In this document: positions 9,001 to 18,184 of the stretch, piece after piece
Position numbering within the stretch: the first letter of the stretch is position 1
How the letters are laid out: every line of letters begins with the position of its first letter
Assembly (NCBI RefSeq): GCF_014197855.1
Contig: NZ_JACIGJ010000004.1
Coordinates: 310,001 to 374,000, forward strand
Direction: 5' to 3'
DNA: 64,000 bases
DNA from: Roseospira marina
GTDB taxonomy: Bacteria > Pseudomonadota > Alphaproteobacteria > Rhodospirillales > Rhodospirillaceae
Notes under the pieces: generated by a model
Databases searched by the model: none
Told to the model about the DNA's origin: nothing
What the model saw: the letters and a program-made list of their open reading frames with translations, nothing else
Made by a program: the position numbers and the translations under genes

Positions 9001-10518
9001 ATGTCCGAGTCCTTGTACGCCCTGATGGAGTCCCGGATTCCGGGTGATCGCAGCAGGGTTCTGCTGGAAACCGGCGACGGCGGCTCCTACAGCTATGCGC
9101 AGGCGGAGACGGCCGCGATCCGCATGGCCCGGGCGCTCGCGGACCGGGGCGTGGCGAAGGGCGATCGTGTCGCCGTGCAGGTCGATAAGTCACCCGAGGC
9201 GCTGTTCCTGTATCTGGCGTGCCTGCGGGCGGGATTCGTGTTCCTGCCGATGAACACGGCCTATCGCCCGGACGAGGTCGATTATCTGGTGGGTAACGCG
9301 GAACCGTCCGTGATCGTCTGCCGGCCGGCGGATGTGGCGATCATGGAGGGCATCGCGGCCAAACACGACGGGCCGCTGGTGCTGACGCTGGATACGGACG
9401 GAACCGGAACGCTGGCGGAGGCGGCGGAGGAGGCGCCGGCCGACTTCCCCATGGTCGAGTGCGCCGCCGACGATCTGGCCGCGATGCTGTACACCAGCGG
9501 CACGACCGGCAAGCCGAAGGGCGCCATGCTCACGCACGGCAATCTGGCGGCCAACGGCTTGGATCTGGTCGAATCCTGGCGTTTTACGGCGGACGATGTG
9601 CTGTTGCATGCGCTGCCGATCTTCCATGCGCACGGCCTCTTCGTGGCCTGCCACTGCGTGCTGCTGGCCGGCGCGTCCATGATCTGGCTGCCCGGCTTCG
9701 ATCGGGCGGAGGTGCTGCGGCACCTGCCGCGCGCGACCGCCTTCATGGGCGTGCCGACGTTCTATGTGCGCCTGCTGGCGGGCGAGGATTTCAATCGCGA
9801 GGCCTGCGCTGCCATGCGGCTGTTCACGGCCGGCTCCGCGCCGCTGCTGGCGGAAACGCACGAGGCGTTCAGCGCCCGCACCGGCCACGCCATCCTGGAG
9901 CGTTACGGCATGACCGAGACCGGCATGCTGACCGGGAACCCCTACGACGGGGAGCGGCGGCCGGGTTCGGTCGGGTTCCCGTTCCCGCAGGTCGAGGTCC
10001 GCGTGGCCGACGAGCAGGACCAACCTGTGGTCACCGACGCAATCGGTGACATCCAGGTGCGCGGGCCGAACGTCATGAAGGGCTATTGGCGCCTGCCCGA
10101 AAAAACGGCCGAGGACTTCACGGCCGATGGCTGGTTCCGCACCGGCGATGTGGGGCGGATCGACGAGCGAGGCTATCTGTTCATCGTTGGGCGGGCCAAG
10201 GATCTGGTGATCACCGGCGGCTACAACGTCTATCCGAAAGAGGTCGAATCGGTGATCGACGACCTGCCCGGGGTGGTCGAGAGCGCGGTGATCGGGGTGC
10301 GGCACCCGGACTTCGGCGAGGGCGTGCTGGCCGTGGTCGTGCCGGCGGCGGAGGATGCTCCCGATGAGGCGGCCATTATGGCCCACTGCAAGGAGCATCT
10401 CGCGAACTACAAGACGCCGAAGCGCGTGTTCTTCGTCGAGGAGCTGCCGCGCAACACCATGGGCAAGGTCCAGAAAGCCCAGTTGCGCGAACAGCACGCC
10501 GATCTGTTCAAGGGGTAG
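9001..10518 (+). CDS. matB: Malonate--CoA ligase (malonyl-CoA synthetase)
   Basis: The 505-residue protein is an acyl-CoA synthetase of the ANL superfamily. The P-loop is YTSGTTGKPKGAM (about 164-176), with ERYGMTETGML (A5), the hinge GRAKDLVITGGYNVYPKEVE and the catalytic Lys in NTMGKVQK (about 489). Length and the short linkers match MatB rather than general AMP ligases. It activates malonate to malonyl-CoA with ATP. The gene is divergent from dgcN and followed by an aldehyde dehydrogenase and a TRAP transporter, which could import malonate or another dicarboxylate. ATG 9001 is preceded by GAGAGG. Confidence 0.85.
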   Translation: MSESLYALMESRIPGDRSRVLLETGDGGSYSYAQAETAAIRMARALADRGVAKGDRVAVQVDKSPEALFLYLACLRAGFVFLPMNTAYRPDEVDYLVGNAEPSVIVCRPADVAIMEGIAAKHDGPLVLTLDTDGTGTLAEAAEEAPADFPMVECAADDLAAMLYTSGTTGKPKGAMLTHGNLAANGLDLVESWRFTADDVLLHALPIFHAHGLFVACHCVLLAGASMIWLPGFDRAEVLRHLPRATAFMGVPTFYVRLLAGEDFNREACAAMRLFTAGSAPLLAETHEAFSARTGHAILERYGMTETGMLTGNPYDGERRPGSVGFPFPQVEVRVADEQDQPVVTDAIGDIQVRGPNVMKGYWRLPEKTAEDFTADGWFRTGDVGRIDERGYLFIVGRAKDLVITGGYNVYPKEVESVIDDLPGVVESAVIGVRHPDFGEGVLAVVVPAAEDAPDEAAIMAHCKEHLANYKTPKRVFFVEELPRNTMGKVQKAQLREQHADLFKG

Positions 10519-10520
10519 GA

Positions 10521-10569
10521 CACCCGTCTCGGCCGGTGCGGGGAAGATCGGCCGGCCGAGGCGGGGGTG
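10521..10569. terminator. Hairpin between convergent matB and aldehyde dehydrogenase genes
   Basis: A long imperfect inverted repeat (CTCGGCCGG at 10528-10536 with CCGGCCGAG at 10552-10560, extended by CACCC/GGGTG) fills the 65-bp gap between two converging genes. There is no clear T-run, so it is a terminator-like or transcript-stabilising hairpin serving either direction. Confidence 0.5.
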
Positions 10570-10583
10570 CGCATGGACGGCGA

Positions 10584-12077
10584 TCAGGTCATGTTGATGA
10601 TGATCGTCTTCTTGTGCGTGAAGTGCTCCAGCATGGACTCGAGCGAGGCTTCCTTGCCCAGGCCGGAGGCCTTCACGCCGCCGTAGGATAGGTTCGGCTG
10701 CACCACGAGGTTCTGGTTGACCTGTACGAAGCCCGCTTCCAGCCGCTGGGTGGCGTTCATGGCGGTTCTTAGGTCGCGGGTCCATATGGTGGCGGCGAGG
10801 CCGTACTCGCTGGTGTTGGCCTCGTCGATCACGGCCTCGTAATCGCGGAATTTGAACACGCAGGCGACCGGGCCGAAGATTTCTTCTTTGGCCGGCGGGG
10901 CATCGGGCCCGATGTCGGTGAAGATGACCGGCTGCAGGAACAGCCCCTTCTTCAGCGCCGGATCCTGCGGCAGGCGGGAGCAGGCGATGGCGGTGCCGCC
11001 GGCCTTTTTGCCGGCCTCGATATAGCCCTGCACCTTCTCGAACTGCTGCGGCGAGATGATGGTGCCGATGTCGGTGGCCTCGTCGAGCGGATCGCCCATC
11101 ACCATGGCGTCGACGCGGGCGCGCACCTTCGCGACGAAGGCGTCATGGACGGCCTCGTGCACGTAGATGCGCGATGAGGCGGTGCAGCTCTGCCCCTGGC
11201 GGGTGAAGCGCATGCCGGTGATCGCGCCCTCGACCGCGCGGTCCAGGTCGGCGTCGTCCATGACGATCATCGGGCTCTTGCCGCCCAGTTCCAGCGTGAC
11301 CGGGATCAGCCGGTCGGCGGCCGCACGGGCGACGATGCGGCCGGTCTCCACCGAGCCCGTGAAGCTGACCTTGGCGACCTTCGGGTGGGCGACCAGTGGC
11401 CCGCCGCAGTCGGGGCCGAAGCCGGACAGCATGTTGAAGCAGCCGGGCGGCAGGATCTCGTTCATGATCTGGCAGACGCGCAGCACGGTCAGCGGCGCCT
11501 CTTCCGCCGACTTCACCACCACCGTGTTGCCTGCGACCAGGGCGGGGGCGATCTTCATCGCCATCAGCAGCAGCGGCACGTTCCACGGGATGATGGCGCC
11601 GACCACGCCGACCGGCTCGCGCACGGTGACCGTCATCATGTCGGGATTGAAGGGCACGCTTTCGCCCTTCAGCTCGGAGCCGAGCCCGCCGAAGAACAGG
11701 AACATGTCGGCCAAGACGCCGGCCTCGACCCGGCTTTCCGTCCGCAAGGCCTTGCCCGTCTCCAGGGCGATCAACCGGCCCAGTTCGTCAGCGTGCTGCG
11801 CCAGGCGGGTGCCGCACTCCGTGACCAGTTTCCCGCGCTGGCGGGCGGGCAGACGCTTCCACGCGGTTTGTGCGTGAGCGGCGGCCTGGACGGCGCGTTC
11901 GACGTCGTCGGCGTTGCCCTCGGCCGCCTGGCCGATGACGGCGCCGGTGGCCGGATTGACCACGTCGAAGGTGCGCCCGGAGGCGGCGGCAACCAGTTGC
12001 CCATCGATCAGGTGGTGCCCGCTGAGCGCCTGGGCCAGGGCAAACGGATCGGTCTGGGGCGTGGTATCGAGCGGCAT
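10584..12077 (-). CDS. Aldehyde dehydrogenase, NAD(P)-dependent
   Basis: The 497-residue protein is a full-length aldehyde dehydrogenase. It has IPWNVPLLL, the Rossmann FTGSVETGR, the general base Glu in VTLELGGKSP (about 264) and nucleophile Cys298 in GQSCTASSR, with EEIFGPV and NTSEYGLAATIWT near the C-terminus. The substrate cannot be told from sequence. Its place between matB and the TRAP transporter suggests an aldehyde acid or semialdehyde from the same catabolic route, but betaine-aldehyde-like substrates are equally possible. The start MPLDTT at 12077 gives normal family length. Confidence 0.85.
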   Translation of the reverse strand: MPLDTTPQTDPFALAQALSGHHLIDGQLVAAASGRTFDVVNPATGAVIGQAAEGNADDVERAVQAAAHAQTAWKRLPARQRGKLVTECGTRLAQHADELGRLIALETGKALRTESRVEAGVLADMFLFFGGLGSELKGESVPFNPDMMTVTVREPVGVVGAIIPWNVPLLLMAMKIAPALVAGNTVVVKSAEEAPLTVLRVCQIMNEILPPGCFNMLSGFGPDCGGPLVAHPKVAKVSFTGSVETGRIVARAAADRLIPVTLELGGKSPMIVMDDADLDRAVEGAITGMRFTRQGQSCTASSRIYVHEAVHDAFVAKVRARVDAMVMGDPLDEATDIGTIISPQQFEKVQGYIEAGKKAGGTAIACSRLPQDPALKKGLFLQPVIFTDIGPDAPPAKEEIFGPVACVFKFRDYEAVIDEANTSEYGLAATIWTRDLRTAMNATQRLEAGFVQVNQNLVVQPNLSYGGVKASGLGKEASLESMLEHFTHKKTIIINMT

Positions 12078-12367
12078 GGCGTGGATCCTCCCTTGCGCCC
12101 GGCGTTCGTGCGACCGGGCCGTTTGCGTTATCGGGGCTCGCTTTGATGCCATGCCCGACCCGGGGGTTCAAGCGGACCCGCAGGGGGCGCCTCGGCAGCA
12201 CCCTATTACAAGGGGACGGGGTGTGTCCGCCGCTGCGCGCGCAAACCGATTGGCCTTGTCGGGAATTTTGTGTCTACACTCATGTACCCTACCGGGCCGC
12301 GACCGGTTCGGAACGGGTCTGAAAGCCGGGCGAACCGACGAAGAACGACGGATAGGGAGAGAAACGC

Positions 12368-13381
12368 ATGATGCAGACCACACGTGTGGCCGGGCTTGCC
12401 CTGGCCGCCGCCGCGACGGCCTTGATTGCGATGAGCGGCGTCTCCGATGCCTCCGCTCGCACGCTGAAGGCCTCCCACCAGTGGCCCGGCGGCAAGGGCG
12501 ATCTGCGTGACGAAATGGTGCAGATCATCGCGCGCGAGGTCGCGGCGGCCAATGTCGGGATCGACGTCCGCGTCTATCCCGGCGCCCAGCTCTTCAAGCC
12601 GCGCGAGCAGTGGAACGCCATGGTCAAGGGCGTGCTCGACATCTCGGCCTTCCCGCTCGATTACGCCAGCGGGCAGCATCCGCAGTTCAGCGCGACCCTG
12701 ATGCCGGGCTTGGTGAAGAACCACGAGCACGCGCTGCGTCTGAACGACTCGCCGTTCATGGACGATATCGAGGCCATCATCAACGAAGCCGGGGTGGTCG
12801 TGCTGGCCGACACCTGGCTGGCGGGCGGCTTCGTGGGCAAGGAGCACTGCATCGTGGCGCCGGACGATGCGTCCGGGCAGACCATGCGCGCCGCCGGTCC
12901 CGCGTTCGAGCAGATGCTGGTGGGCGCCGGGGCGTCGATCGCCTCCATGCCCAGCAGCGAGATCTACACCGCCTTGCAGACCGGCGTTCTGGACGGGGCC
13001 AACACCTCCTCCGGCAGTTTTCTGTCCTACCGGATCTATGAGCAGGTCGCGTGTCTCACGCCGCCCGGGGACTATGCTCTGTGGTTCATGTACGAGCCGA
13101 TCCTGATGTCGAAGCGCACCTGGGACAGCCTGAGCGAGGAGCAGCAGGCCGCGTTCCAGTCCGCGGGTGAGAAGGCCGAGTACTACGCCTACGAGGCGGC
13201 GAAGGAGGTCGACGGCAAGATGGTGTCCGCCTTCGAGAATGCCGGCGTGGAGATCGCCCACATGGACGCGGACCAGTTCAAGGCGTGGCTGGCGATCGCC
13301 GACAAGACCTCGTACGCGGCGTTCTCGTCCCAGGTCGAGGGCGGGCGTGCCCTGCTCGACAAGGCGCTGGCGGTCGAATAG
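12368..13381 (+). CDS. dctP: TRAP transporter substrate-binding protein (DctP family)
   Basis: The 337-residue periplasmic binding protein has a signal peptide (MMQTTRVAGLALAAAATALI..., probable cleavage after ...SDASA). The mature part starts TLKASHQWPGGKG and contains QWNAMVKGVLDISAFPLDY, AGPAFEQMLVGAGA and the DctP hallmark TALQTGVLDGANTSSG. GGGAGAG lies upstream of the ATG. It heads a three-gene set with the small and large permease subunits. The ligand is unknown; malonate or another C3/C4 carboxylate is suggested by the nearby matB. Confidence 0.9.
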   Translation: MMQTTRVAGLALAAAATALIAMSGVSDASARTLKASHQWPGGKGDLRDEMVQIIAREVAAANVGIDVRVYPGAQLFKPREQWNAMVKGVLDISAFPLDYASGQHPQFSATLMPGLVKNHEHALRLNDSPFMDDIEAIINEAGVVVLADTWLAGGFVGKEHCIVAPDDASGQTMRAAGPAFEQMLVGAGASIASMPSSEIYTALQTGVLDGANTSSGSFLSYRIYEQVACLTPPGDYALWFMYEPILMSKRTWDSLSEEQQAAFQSAGEKAEYYAYEAAKEVDGKMVSAFENAGVEIAHMDADQFKAWLAIADKTSYAAFSSQVEGGRALLDKALAVE

Positions 13382-13487
13382 TCGCGACCGTGCCGCATTC
13401 CCCGACGCCGGGTTGGACACCGGGCGGGATGGCAGGCCGCCGTCCCGCCATGGGCCCGGCGGGCGGCCGATTCATGCCGACGGATTC

Positions 13488-14009
13488 ATGCTCATGGATG
13501 CCTTTCTCGCGGCCGTGAAGGCCGTTTCCCGTGCGTGCGGCGTTACGGCGGCCCTGTTGGTCGCCACATCTGTGCTCGTCGTCTGCCACATGGTCGTGCT
13601 GCGCTATCTGCTGAACGAAAGCACGCTTTGGCAGACCGATTTCGTCACCTATGCGCTGGTCGCCGCCACGTTCGTCGGCTGTCCCTACGTCCTGATGCTG
13701 CGCGGGCACGTCAACGTGGACCTGATCCCCCTGTTCCTGCCGCACCGGGGCCGGATCGCGCTGGCGCTGCTGGCCGCGCTGATCGGGCTGCTGTTCTGCG
13801 GGGTGCTGGCGTGGAAGGGCTTCACGCTGACGCTGGAGGCCTACCACGAGGACTGGCGTTCGGCCTCGGTATGGAAGGCGCGGCTGTGGATTCCCTACGC
13901 CGCCATCCCGGTGGGTCTGGGGCTGACCTGTCTGCAATACGTGGCCGATGTGCTGGCGCTGCTGACCGGACGGGACCTGCCGTTCGGCATGCAGCCGCAC
14001 GAACGCTGA
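13488..14009 (+). CDS. dctQ: TRAP transporter small permease (DctQ family)
   Basis: The 173-residue protein has four hydrophobic segments and the DctQ-type central region LNESTLWQTDFVTYALVAATFVG, followed by LRGHVNVDLIPLFLP. The start was placed at the ATG at 13488 (MLMDAF); a second ATG six bases on is equally possible, and longer starts would add low-complexity sequence from the intergenic gap. It lies between dctP and dctM in the usual order. Confidence 0.85.
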   Translation: MLMDAFLAAVKAVSRACGVTAALLVATSVLVVCHMVVLRYLLNESTLWQTDFVTYALVAATFVGCPYVLMLRGHVNVDLIPLFLPHRGRIALALLAALIGLLFCGVLAWKGFTLTLEAYHEDWRSASVWKARLWIPYAAIPVGLGLTCLQYVADVLALLTGRDLPFGMQPHER

Positions 14010-14034
14010 GACCGGAGCAAGGGGACGACGGTCC

Positions 14035-15357
14035 ATGGATCCGATTCTGATTGGCGCCCTGATCGGCGCGACCACCGTTGTTGTCCTGGCGCTCGGGGTG
14101 CCGGTCGCGTTCGGGCTGGGCATCGTCGCGATCGCCTATCTGGTCTGGTTCGACGGCTGGTTCAGCCTGTCGGTGATCGCCGAGACGTTCTACGCCGGCA
14201 TCGGCGACTTCACGCTGGTCTCCATCCCGATGTTCATCCTGATGGGGGCGGCGGTGGCCAGTTCCCCCGCCGGCAAGGACCTGTACGAGGCCCTGGATCG
14301 CTGGCTGTACCGGGTGCCCGGCGGGCTCATCATCTCCAACCTGGGGGCCTGCGGGATCTTCGCGGCGCTGTCGGGCTCGTCGCCCGCGACCTGCGCGGCC
14401 ATCGGCAAGATGGGCATTCCGGAGATGCGCCAGCGGGGCTATCCGGCCAGTCTCGCCACCGGCTCCATCGCGGCCGGGGGGACGCTGGGGATCCTGATCC
14501 CGCCGTCCGTGACCATGATCGTCTACGGCATCGCCACGGAAACCTCGATCGGGCGCCTGTTCTTCGCCGGGCTTGTGCCCGGGGCGCTGCTGGTGACGCT
14601 GTTCATGGCGTGGTCCCTGTTCGATGCGTGGCGCAAGGGGTACGCGCTGACGGGCCTGTCGGCGGGCGGGTTCACCCTGTGGCAGAAGGTATCGATCCTG
14701 CCCAAGGTGCTGCCATTCCTGCTCATCATCGTCGGGGTCCTGTACGTGCTCTATGGCGGGGTCGCGACGCCGTCGGAGGCGGCCGGTGTCGGCGCGCTGT
14801 TCTGCCTCGTGCTGGTGGTGCTGATCTACCGAATGTGGAGCGTCCGCCGGCTGTGGACCGTGCTGTCCGACGCCACGCGGGAAAGTGTCATGATCCTGAT
14901 GATCATCGCCGCGTCGGAGCTGTTCAGCTATGCGCTCTCCAGCCTGTTCGTGACCCAGTCGATCGCCCATGCCATCGCCGACATGGAGGTGAACCGCTGG
15001 GTTCTGATGGCCATGATCAACCTGTTCCTGCTGGTGGCCGGCTTCTTCCTGCCGCCGGTGGCGGTGATCCTGATGACGGCGCCGATCCTGCTGCCGATCA
15101 TTGTGGGCGCCGGGTTCGATCCGTACTGGTTTGCGGTTGTCCTGACGATCAATATGGAGATCGGCTTGATTACGCCGCCGGTCGGGTTGAACCTGTATGT
15201 GATCAACGGCATCACCCCGGACGTCCGGCTGCCGACCATCCTGTGGGGTGCGTTTCCCTATGTGGTCTGTATGGCCCTGGCGATCGTGATCCTGTGTGTG
15301 TTTCCGGGGTTGGCCACATGGCTGCCGGACCTGCTGATGGGGCCGGCGATCGGGTGA
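14035..15357 (+). CDS. dctM: TRAP transporter large permease (DctM family)
   Basis: The 440-residue protein has about 12 transmembrane segments. It has the family marks GIGDFTLVSIPMFILMG, SGSSPATCAAIGKMGIPEM and GGTLGILIPPSVTMIVYG, plus the second-half repeat NMEIGLITPPVGLNLYVI. It forms the transport channel with DctQ and uses an ion gradient. It is separated from dctQ by 25 bp and followed 33 bp later by an alpha/beta hydrolase that may be cotranscribed. Confidence 0.92.
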   Translation: MDPILIGALIGATTVVVLALGVPVAFGLGIVAIAYLVWFDGWFSLSVIAETFYAGIGDFTLVSIPMFILMGAAVASSPAGKDLYEALDRWLYRVPGGLIISNLGACGIFAALSGSSPATCAAIGKMGIPEMRQRGYPASLATGSIAAGGTLGILIPPSVTMIVYGIATETSIGRLFFAGLVPGALLVTLFMAWSLFDAWRKGYALTGLSAGGFTLWQKVSILPKVLPFLLIIVGVLYVLYGGVATPSEAAGVGALFCLVLVVLIYRMWSVRRLWTVLSDATRESVMILMIIAASELFSYALSSLFVTQSIAHAIADMEVNRWVLMAMINLFLLVAGFFLPPVAVILMTAPILLPIIVGAGFDPYWFAVVLTINMEIGLITPPVGLNLYVINGITPDVRLPTILWGAFPYVVCMALAIVILCVFPGLATWLPDLLMGPAIG

Positions 15358-15390
15358 CCGTGCCGCGCGCCAAAGCAGAGGAGACTTCCC

Positions 15391-16287
15391 GTGATGGACA
15401 CCAAAGAGAGCGAGGCCGCGTCGCGCCATGTTCTGTGCGCCCGGCAGGAGGGGCTGAAGCGCATGGCCTATCGGCGTTGGGGGGTACGGCCGAAGACGCC
15501 GGACCCGGCCCTGCCGGCCGTGATCTGTGTGCACGGCCTGACGCGCAACAGCCACGACTTCGACGGCCTGGGAGCAACGCTGTTGGATGCGGGCGGTCGC
15601 ACCGTGATGGCCTGCGATGTGCTCGGCCGCGGCAACAGCGACTGGCTGGCCGACTCGTCGGGCTATCAGGTGTCACACTACGTGGGCGACATGTCGGCGC
15701 TGATCGCGCGCGCGGGGACGGATGAGGTGGACTGGGTCGGCACGTCCATGGGCGGGTTGATCGCCCTGCTGCTCGCCGCCAGCCCGCTGTCGCCGATCCG
15801 CCGCCTCGTGCTGAACGATGTCGGGCCGTTCGTGCCCAAGGCGGCGCTGGAGCGGATCACCGCCTACACCACGGCGCCGGCCCCGACCTTCGCCAACCTC
15901 GACGAGGCGGAGGCACACTATCGTGAGGTCCACGCCGATTTCGGCCCGATGACCGACGCGGACTGGGCCGCGTTCACGCGGTTTTCGACCGTGCCGCTGG
16001 AAGACGGATCCGGCCGCTGGCGCCGCCATCAGGATCCAGCCATCGGTGACCCCATGAAGGGTGTCGAGGCCACGGACCTGGATCTGTGGGTGTTGTGGGA
16101 CCTGATCCGCTGTCCGGTTTTGGTGCTGCGCGGGGCCCGGTCGGATCTGCTGCTGCCCGACACGGTCGAGGAGATGAAAACTCGAGGCCCCGGCTGCACG
16201 GTCTATGAGGTGCCCGACGCCGGCCATGCCCCCATGTTCACCACGCCCGAGATCAACCACATGGTGGCAGATTTCCTGGCAGGTTAG
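15391..16287 (+). CDS. Alpha/beta-fold hydrolase
   Basis: The 298-residue protein has the oxyanion-region VICVHGLTRNSHDFDGLG, the nucleophile elbow WVGTSMGGLIALLLA (Ser), an acid in VLRGARSDLLLPDTVEEM and the catalytic His in PDAGHAPMF. It is a generic esterase, lactonase or C-C hydrolase. Either GTG 15391 or ATG 15394 can start it, behind GAGGAGA. The position just after the TRAP genes suggests action on the imported compound or a derivative, which is only an inference. Confidence 0.85.
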   Translation: MMDTKESEAASRHVLCARQEGLKRMAYRRWGVRPKTPDPALPAVICVHGLTRNSHDFDGLGATLLDAGGRTVMACDVLGRGNSDWLADSSGYQVSHYVGDMSALIARAGTDEVDWVGTSMGGLIALLLAASPLSPIRRLVLNDVGPFVPKAALERITAYTTAPAPTFANLDEAEAHYREVHADFGPMTDADWAAFTRFSTVPLEDGSGRWRRHQDPAIGDPMKGVEATDLDLWVLWDLIRCPVLVLRGARSDLLLPDTVEEMKTRGPGCTVYEVPDAGHAPMFTTPEINHMVADFLAG

Positions 16288-16327
16288 GCGGGGCAGTTTA
16301 GGCGGGGCGGGGTAGGGGGCGGCCGGA

Positions 16328-16933
16328 TCAGCCCTTCAGCTTCTGGGCGATGCCGGTCAGGTGCTTGGCCTGGAAGCGCATCAGGCTCAGTTCCTTCTCG
16401 GTGGGCTGGCGGCTGCCGTCGCTGCCGGCCAGGGTGCTTGCGCCATAGGCGCTGCCGCCCCGCACCTCGCTGAGGTCGGTGAGCTCCGGGGCCGAATAGG
16501 GCAGGCCGACGAAGACCATGCCGTGATGCACCAGGGTCGGGATGATCGACAGAATGGTGGTCTCGTTGCCGGATCCGGTGCCGGTGGAGGTGAACACGCC
16601 GGCCGGCTTGCCGATCAGCTTGCCCTCGGCCCACAGCTTGCCGGTCTGGTCGAAGAAGTTGCGCATCTGGCCGGTCATGTTGCCGAACCGCGTCGGCGTG
16701 CCGAACAGGAAGCCGTCGTAGTCGGCCAGTTCGCCCGGATCGGCCACCGGCGCCGACTGGTCCGTCTTGCCGCCGAACGATGCCAGGACATCGTCGGGGA
16801 TATGCTCCGGCACCCGCTTCAGCACGGCCTCGGCGCCGTCCACCGAATTGATGGCCTCGGTCGCCGTGCGGGCCAGGGTCTCGATGTGCCCGAACATGGA
16901 ATAATACAGGACCAGGATTTTCACGTCGCTCAT
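16328..16933 (-). CDS. wrbA: NAD(P)H:quinone oxidoreductase WrbA, type IV
   Basis: The 201-residue flavodoxin-like protein starts [17 protein letters not shown] (FMN phosphate loop) and contains [21 protein letters not shown] and [13 protein letters not shown], all diagnostic of WrbA. Length matches the family. It reduces quinones with two electrons and protects against redox stress. It is the last of three minus-strand genes, after a 103-nt gap from the small XRE regulator. Confidence 0.92.
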   Translation of the reverse strand: MSDVKILVLYYSMFGHIETLARTATEAINSVDGAEAVLKRVPEHIPDDVLASFGGKTDQSAPVADPGELADYDGFLFGTPTRFGNMTGQMRNFFDQTGKLWAEGKLIGKPAGVFTSTGTGSGNETTILSIIPTLVHHGMVFVGLPYSAPELTDLSEVRGGSAYGASTLAGSDGSRQPTEKELSLMRFQAKHLTGIAQKLKG

Positions 16934-17036
16934 GGGAGTCTCCAGCCGGAGGGATGCGAAACGGGCCGCCGCGTCGCGACGACGCCGGCGACCCCTGCTG
17001 TCCCCCGATATAGGTCTCGTACCGCCCGGGGCAATC

Positions 17037-17282
17037 TCAGGGGCGTTGACCACGGGCCTCCGTCGGTGCGGGCTCGTCGTCCGGCTGACAGACGAGGATG
17101 TCGCCCGGTTGGCACTCCAAGGTGGCGCAGATGGCTTCCAGCGTTGAAAAGCGCACCCCTTTGACCTTGCCGGATTTGAGCAGGGACAGGTTCTGCTCGG
17201 TGATGCCGACGGCCGCCGCCAAGTCGCGCGATTTCATCTTTCGGCGCGCAAGCATGATGTCCAGGGTCACGACAATGGCCAC
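17037..17282 (-). CDS. Small XRE/Cro-type transcriptional regulator (YozG-like)
   Basis: The 81-residue protein is almost wholly a helix-turn-helix domain: [29 protein letters not shown] then [19 protein letters not shown], followed by a short acidic-proline tail. This YozG-type regulator is commonly paired with a DUF2975 membrane protein, as here (78-nt gap upstream). It probably regulates its own locus. Confidence 0.85.
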   Translation of the reverse strand: MAIVVTLDIMLARRKMKSRDLAAAVGITEQNLSLLKSGKVKGVRFSTLEAICATLECQPGDILVCQPDDEPAPTEARGQRP

Positions 17283-17360
17283 AATTCCGGGTCCTGTTTT
17301 TTGTGGGGGCGCGAACCCGCGCCGCGCCCCGAGGATGCTCCCCCAAGGCCGCCACCGGCC

Positions 17361-17888
17361 TCAAATGATGGTGGCCTGCTCTTCCCGGAGGAGGCGTCCT
17401 TCATCCATGACCCGGGCGATCACCAGGAAGACGCTGCCAAGGATTAGCGTGCTGACCTGACCATGGTCGACGGTAACTTCAAGGATTCGCTGTCCCACCG
17501 GTGCGGTCATCGTGAGGATCAGCACAAGGAGCGTCGTGAGAACGACGGACGTCAGCGCGTACGCGATGAGCCCGAGCCCGAACCGACGCAGGGCCAGCAC
17601 GTTGTCCCGTTCGAAGATTCGGCCCTGGCCGTACAACCCGAACAAGCGCCACAGCGCCGACAGCATCCAGACTCCGACCAACCCGCCCGCCGTGGCGACG
17701 GCCCCTCCGACCCATTGCTGCCAGACGGCCAGGGTCGCCGGCATATGCTCGCTTAGGGTCGATGTCGTGCGCAGCCAGACCGGTTCGCTCCAGAGGAGGG
17801 CAGGCATGGCGATAAACGCCACGATGCCCAAGGCGACGACCAAGCGGAGGGCGTGGCTCAGGCGACGAATGTGATCCAGGTTGCGCAT
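17361..17888 (-). CDS. DUF2975-family membrane protein
   Basis: The 175-residue protein has four predicted transmembrane segments (about 18-36, 60-88, 108-132 and 145-162). The pattern ALWRLFGLYGQGRIFERDNVLALRRFGLGLIAYAL is typical of DUF2975. The function of the family is unknown; it recurs next to small XRE regulators, as here. Upstream, 17930-17990, is a markedly AT-rich segment that is the likely promoter. Confidence 0.8.
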   Translation of the reverse strand: MRNLDHIRRLSHALRLVVALGIVAFIAMPALLWSEPVWLRTTSTLSEHMPATLAVWQQWVGGAVATAGGLVGVWMLSALWRLFGLYGQGRIFERDNVLALRRFGLGLIAYALTSVVLTTLLVLILTMTAPVGQRILEVTVDHGQVSTLILGSVFLVIARVMDEGRLLREEQATII

Positions 17889-18027
17889 CGCGGCATCCTC
17901 TCAAGCGCGGGACGGCCGTCACAGTGTCACCGGTTTTGCTGTTTTACAATAAATTTTTGCCCCTTGGCGATATTGTTTGCACAAGGGTCCGTTCATCGGG
18001 GCCAGCCCCGGATGTGGAGGCCCGGCG

Positions 18028-18184
18028 TCAAGGGGCCGCGCTTCGGGTGGCGAAGCGCCGGCGGTACGCCCCGGGTGTCAGCCCCATCTGGCGTTTGAAC
18101 ACCCGCCGTGGCGGCCAGATGACCCAGGGTGATGACCTCGCCCGCGTGCGCCTGAATCCAGTGCTGCGCGCGCAGCACCGCCGC
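18028..18184 (-). pseudogene. Truncated GlxA-type AraC-family regulator, C-terminal end only
   Basis: Read leftward from 18184, the translation gives VLRAQHWIQAHAGEVITLGHLAATAGV, the first helices of the AraC-type DNA-binding domain of GlxA-like regulators. Shifting frame then gives FKRQMGLTPGAYRRRFATRSAAP and a stop at 18028, the second HTH half. About seven residues between the halves are missing and the frame is broken. The whole N-terminal DJ-1/amidase-like domain is also absent. It is clearly a dead gene. Confidence 0.7.
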
